From positions 744,001 through 808,000 of the forward strand of contig NZ_JAHOOZ010000001.1 in NCBI RefSeq assembly GCF_019075875.1: a stretch of DNA of 64,000 nt. The letters run 5' to 3'. Both the position numbers and the translations under genes were made by a program. This DNA comes from Novosphingobium sp. G106 (GTDB lineage Bacteria > Pseudomonadota > Alphaproteobacteria > Sphingomonadales > Sphingomonadaceae). Shown piece by piece: positions 61,263 through 64,000 of the stretch. Each line of letters opens with the position of its first letter. The first letter of the stretch is position 1. The notes beneath the pieces are model-generated. The model worked only from the letters and a program-made list of their open reading frames with translations, did not search any database and had not been told where the DNA came from.

Positions 61263-62561
61263 TTAGATCGCCGGCATGGGTTTCTCGCTCAGCGGCGCTT
61301 CCGGCGTAACTGGAGCGAAGACCGGATAGGGCCCTAGCCGGAAAACCGCCAGTGCCGCGACCACGGCCACCGGAATGCCCGCCGTAAGCAGCAGCGAATA
61401 ACCGCCGGTCGTGTCGAAGATCCATCCGGCTATTACCGGCCCGACGCCGGCACCGGCGGCCATCAGGCTGGAGATGATGCCGAAGATCGCACCGAAATTG
61501 CGCAGGCCGGCATACCGCGTGGTGAGGTAGGTGCCGAGTTGCATTGAAGCGCCCGAGCAATAGCCGAGGACGAATACGGCGAAAGCCAGAGCCGCCATCG
61601 AACCTTGGGCCTGGAGCAGCAGCGCATAGGCAACTCCAGGCCCGCTATAGGCGATCATTGGCAGGAGGCTGCCCGGAATGCGGTCGATCAGTCCGCCGGT
61701 CACGAGCTTCCCGGTGATCGAGGCGATGCCGAGCACTGCGGCGATCGTCGTCGCCTCGGCCGCCGTAAGACCATCGGCCGTCAGCATCGGCACGATGTGG
61801 ACCATGATCGATGCGCCCATCAGCGCCTGGAGGAACATGGCCAGCGCGATCCGCTGCATGACCGTCGTCCTTACCGCCTCGCGAAGCGTCAGGCCGCCGG
61901 GAAGCTCTTTCGGCGCCTCGTTGGCGGCCGCGGTTCTGGCGCGGGCGACGGGTCCGGTGACGTCGTGGAAGAACAGCATCGCCAGAGTCAGCGCCAGGCC
62001 GGCCCAGCCGATGCCGAGCCCGACATAACCACCGCGCCAGCCCCAGGTCTCGATCAGCAGCCGCGCGACCGTCGGACCCAGAGCCGTCGCGATCGCGCTG
62101 CCGCAGAGCATCACCGCGAGCGCGAGGCCGCGCCCGCTGCTAAAGGCGGCGGAGATCGAGCTGCCCCATACCAGCGTGCGCGTGAGCAGCGAGGCGAGGG
62201 TATAGGCGACCCAGATCAGCACCCACTGGTAGTACGGCCCGCTCATGAGGCCGAAGGCGGCGAAGCAGGTGCCACTGAGCAGCAGGCCGGGGAGTGCCAC
62301 GCGCCGTGCGCCGAAGCGATCGACCAGGATGCCGGCGAAAGGCGCCAGCGGCATCGAGACCAGCGCGAAAATGGTCAGGCCGATCGATATCTCGGTCCGG
62401 CTCCAGCCGAATTCGTCTCCGAGCGGCTGCATGAACAGTCCCAGCGTGGCCGTCGGCAGCGTGCCCACCGACATGCCGAACATGCCGGCAATGACCAGCA
62501 ACCAGTAACGACGCCACTCCTGCGAGGCGGGTACACTGCCTGGATTTGCATTCGTCGGCAT
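61263..62561 (-). CDS. MFS transporter (tandem copy 1)
   Basis: A 432-residue MFS carrier with 12 spans. ATG 62561 follows GAGGAGAGACA. The family pattern WRRYWLLVIAGMFGMS and VDRFGARRVALPG marks helices 1-2, and RYAGLRNFGAIFGI helices 10-11. It is close to the neighbouring MFS gene, with conserved blocks in the same places. Likely a monocarboxylate or aromatic-acid-like symporter; the neighbouring TIM-barrel gene is transcribed with it. Confidence 0.87.
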   Translation of the reverse strand: MPTNANPGSVPASQEWRRYWLLVIAGMFGMSVGTLPTATLGLFMQPLGDEFGWSRTEISIGLTIFALVSMPLAPFAGILVDRFGARRVALPGLLLSGTCFAAFGLMSGPYYQWVLIWVAYTLASLLTRTLVWGSSISAAFSSGRGLALAVMLCGSAIATALGPTVARLLIETWGWRGGYVGLGIGWAGLALTLAMLFFHDVTGPVARARTAAANEAPKELPGGLTLREAVRTTVMQRIALAMFLQALMGASIMVHIVPMLTADGLTAAEATTIAAVLGIASITGKLVTGGLIDRIPGSLLPMIAYSGPGVAYALLLQAQGSMAALAFAVFVLGYCSGASMQLGTYLTTRYAGLRNFGAIFGIISSLMAAGAGVGPVIAGWIFDTTGGYSLLLTAGIPVAVVAALAVFRLGPYPVFAPVTPEAPLSEKPMPAI

Positions 62562-62598
62562 TGTCTCTCCTCGAATTTTCTTTTTATAGCCCGGCCGG

Positions 62599-63873
62599 TC
62601 ACTCCGCCGGGGCGAGCTGGCTCCCTGCAATGGCCTCATCGGGCCTGGCGAAAGTGGGATAGGGGCCGAGCCCGACGAACATCAGCGAGCAGAGCAGCAT
62701 GACCGGCATCGCCGTCCACAACAGCGCGGCGTAGGAACCGGTGGCATCGTGGATCGCGCCGGCGATCAGCGGGCCGAAAGACGAGCCGAGCATCATCGAA
62801 CTGGCGATGACGCCGAAGATCACCCCGAAGTTGCGCAGTCCGGCATAGCGCGAGATCAGGTAGGTGCTCACCTGCAAGCCGGCGCCGGCGGAATAGCCGA
62901 GGCACAGAGTGCCCGCGAGCAGGGCGATCGGCGTGTGGAACAGATCGATCAGCAGGAAATAGCCGATGGCACCGACCGCGAAGCTGCTGAAGGGGACCAC
63001 GCTACCCTGGACGCGGTCGAGCAGCCAGCCCGAAAGGAACTTGCCGGCAATCCCGCCGAATCCCGCAAAGGCCGCGATTTCCGCCGCCTCGGTCTTGCCC
63101 ACGCCAGTCTGCGCGATCAGTGGAACGAGGTGCACGGTGATGCCCGCGCCGACGAAGGACATCAGTAGATTGGCCACCGCGATGCGGATGACCCGCGAAT
63201 TGCGGCAGGCTTCGCCGATGGTCAGACCGGGCAGACGGGTCACCTCACCGGCAGCATTGGTCCTGCGCTGGCCCAAAGCATGGGCGTCATAGAACATCAG
63301 CGCCACCAGAACGGCTCCGAGGCCGGCCCAGCCAAAGCCGATCCAGACATAGGCGGCGCGCCAGCCCTGGGTCTGGATCAGCGCATTGGCCACCAGCGGC
63401 GCAAAGGCCTGGCCCAGCGCCGAGCCGGTGAGCACGGCGGCGAGCGCGAGGCCGCGGCTGGCAGTGAAGACGCTCGACGTGCCGGCGCTCCACACGGTCG
63501 ACTTGATCATGACCGAACAGAGCGAGAAGACGATCCACAGCACGACCCATTGCGTGATCGAACCGGTCGCCAGGCTGAGGCAGGCGAAAGTCGCGCCCGA
63601 CAGGATCAGCCCGAACAGCGCCATGCGCCGAGACCCGAACCGGTCGATCACCGCACCCATCACCGGTCCTGCGAACGTCGCGGAAAGCCCGAAGATGGTC
63701 AGGCCCAGCGAGATCTGGGCGCGGGTCCAGCCGAAGGCCTGTTCGAGCGGCTCCATGAAGGTGCCGAGCGAATAGGTGACCATCGAATAGAACGAAAAAC
63801 CGATCATCCCCGCGATGACCAGCGGCCAGTGCGCCTTCCATTCCTGGAGCGCGGTCCGTTCGGTTTGGCTCAT
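62599..63873 (-). CDS. MFS transporter (tandem copy 2)
   Basis: A 424-residue MFS carrier sharing the blueprint of copy 1: WKAHWPLVIAGMIGFSFY, VIDRFGSRRMALFG and RYAGLRNFGVIFGV. The two genes are 37 bases apart, so they form an operon with the TIM-barrel gene. The pseudogene at 16340-16939 is a third member of the same subfamily. Start ATG 63873. Confidence 0.87.
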   Translation of the reverse strand: MSQTERTALQEWKAHWPLVIAGMIGFSFYSMVTYSLGTFMEPLEQAFGWTRAQISLGLTIFGLSATFAGPVMGAVIDRFGSRRMALFGLILSGATFACLSLATGSITQWVVLWIVFSLCSVMIKSTVWSAGTSSVFTASRGLALAAVLTGSALGQAFAPLVANALIQTQGWRAAYVWIGFGWAGLGAVLVALMFYDAHALGQRRTNAAGEVTRLPGLTIGEACRNSRVIRIAVANLLMSFVGAGITVHLVPLIAQTGVGKTEAAEIAAFAGFGGIAGKFLSGWLLDRVQGSVVPFSSFAVGAIGYFLLIDLFHTPIALLAGTLCLGYSAGAGLQVSTYLISRYAGLRNFGVIFGVIASSMMLGSSFGPLIAGAIHDATGSYAALLWTAMPVMLLCSLMFVGLGPYPTFARPDEAIAGSQLAPAE

Positions 63874-63898
63874 CGCGGGGTATCGTCTCCCTTCCGGC

Positions 63899-64000
63899 TT
63901 AGAAATCGATCTTGCTGATCACTTTCTCACCGAACTCCTGCGCCATGTCGCACCATTCGCTGCGCGTGGTGGCCGGGATGCTGGTGCCCGAGGCGGCGAC
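63899..64000 (-). CDS. C-terminal end of an unidentified protein (partial)
   Basis: The minus strand encodes an open frame of 33 residues ending in TAA at 63901-63899: EWCDMAQEFGEKVISKIDF. It runs off the right edge of the window. Distance to the MFS gene is 26 bases, so it is probably the first gene of the MFS operon. Family not determined. Confidence 0.55.
   Translation of the reverse strand, partial: VAASGTSIPATTRSEWCDMAQEFGEKVISKIDF

Overview
The window looks like a chromosomal segment of a sphingomonad-type alphaproteobacterium. The evidence is high GC, a zapA/cyclo-ligase/DUF2842 block, a tkt-gap-MOSC-pgk-fba carbon operon, a TonB receptor paired with a beta-propeller phytase, SigF-NrsF regulation, and the inverted-repeat element that translates as RPEPVEG. 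No rRNA operon, CRISPR array or intact transposase was seen. This assignment rests on gene content and is not a database match.

Layout. (1) 1-3.6 kb: HSL-type esterase, a small secreted protein, two NTF2-like proteins and a DapB-like dehydrogenase. (2) 4.1-7.9 kb: TonB-dependent receptor and phytase as a coupled operon with an unusual upstream repeat array. (3) 8.1-12.8 kb: secreted protein, EF-hand protein, ECF sigma factor, two membrane-anchored proteins, DUF1800 (frameshifted) and DUF1501. (4) 13.4-16.9 kb: DUF1003 and barrel-like proteins, a metallo-hydrolase, and decayed genes (SDR fragment, MFS/TonB-receptor chimera). (5) 17-28.2 kb: a catabolic region with a zinc-type dehydrogenase diverging from an IclR regulator, then a Rieske oxygenase, SDR, flavoprotein, sulfotransferase-fold protein, DUF1214 protein and carboxymuconolactone-decarboxylase-like protein on the plus strand, and SDR plus P450 on the minus strand. 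(6) 28.4-35.3 kb: a SigF-NrsF stress locus. (7) 35.4-40.9 kb: amino-acid permease and a coupled operon of amidohydrolase, CoA ligase, enoyl-CoA hydratase and SnoaL-like protein. (8) 41.8-50.9 kb: tRNA-Pro, thyA, branched-chain 2-oxoacid dehydrogenase E1a-E1b-E2, tRNA-Asp, folate cyclo-ligase, 6S RNA candidate, zapA. (9) 51-58.6 kb: tkt, gap, MOSC, pgk, tlpA-like, MFS, fba. (10) 58.6-64 kb: secreted protein, O-methyltransferase, thiE, TIM-barrel isomerase, two tandem MFS carriers and a partial gene.

The strongest systems-level signal is in region 6. Four copies of GTAACC-N16-CGAA, all correctly oriented, sit upstream of sigF-nrsF, of an operon encoding a DUF1223 lipoprotein, a peptide with about 24% methionine, cytochrome b and an MsrP-like molybdoprotein, of msrA-DUF1993, and of two GNAT acetyltransferases. 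This reads as a compact regulon for envelope oxidative damage, possibly with a sacrificial methionine peptide. A second notable feature is the E2 acyltransferase, whose two nearly identical lipoyl domains are joined by linkers encoded by a dispersed repeat.

At least five otherwise intact genes, including transketolase, carry single-base frameshifts, mostly in runs of six G or C. Assembly error should be considered before calling these pseudogenes.
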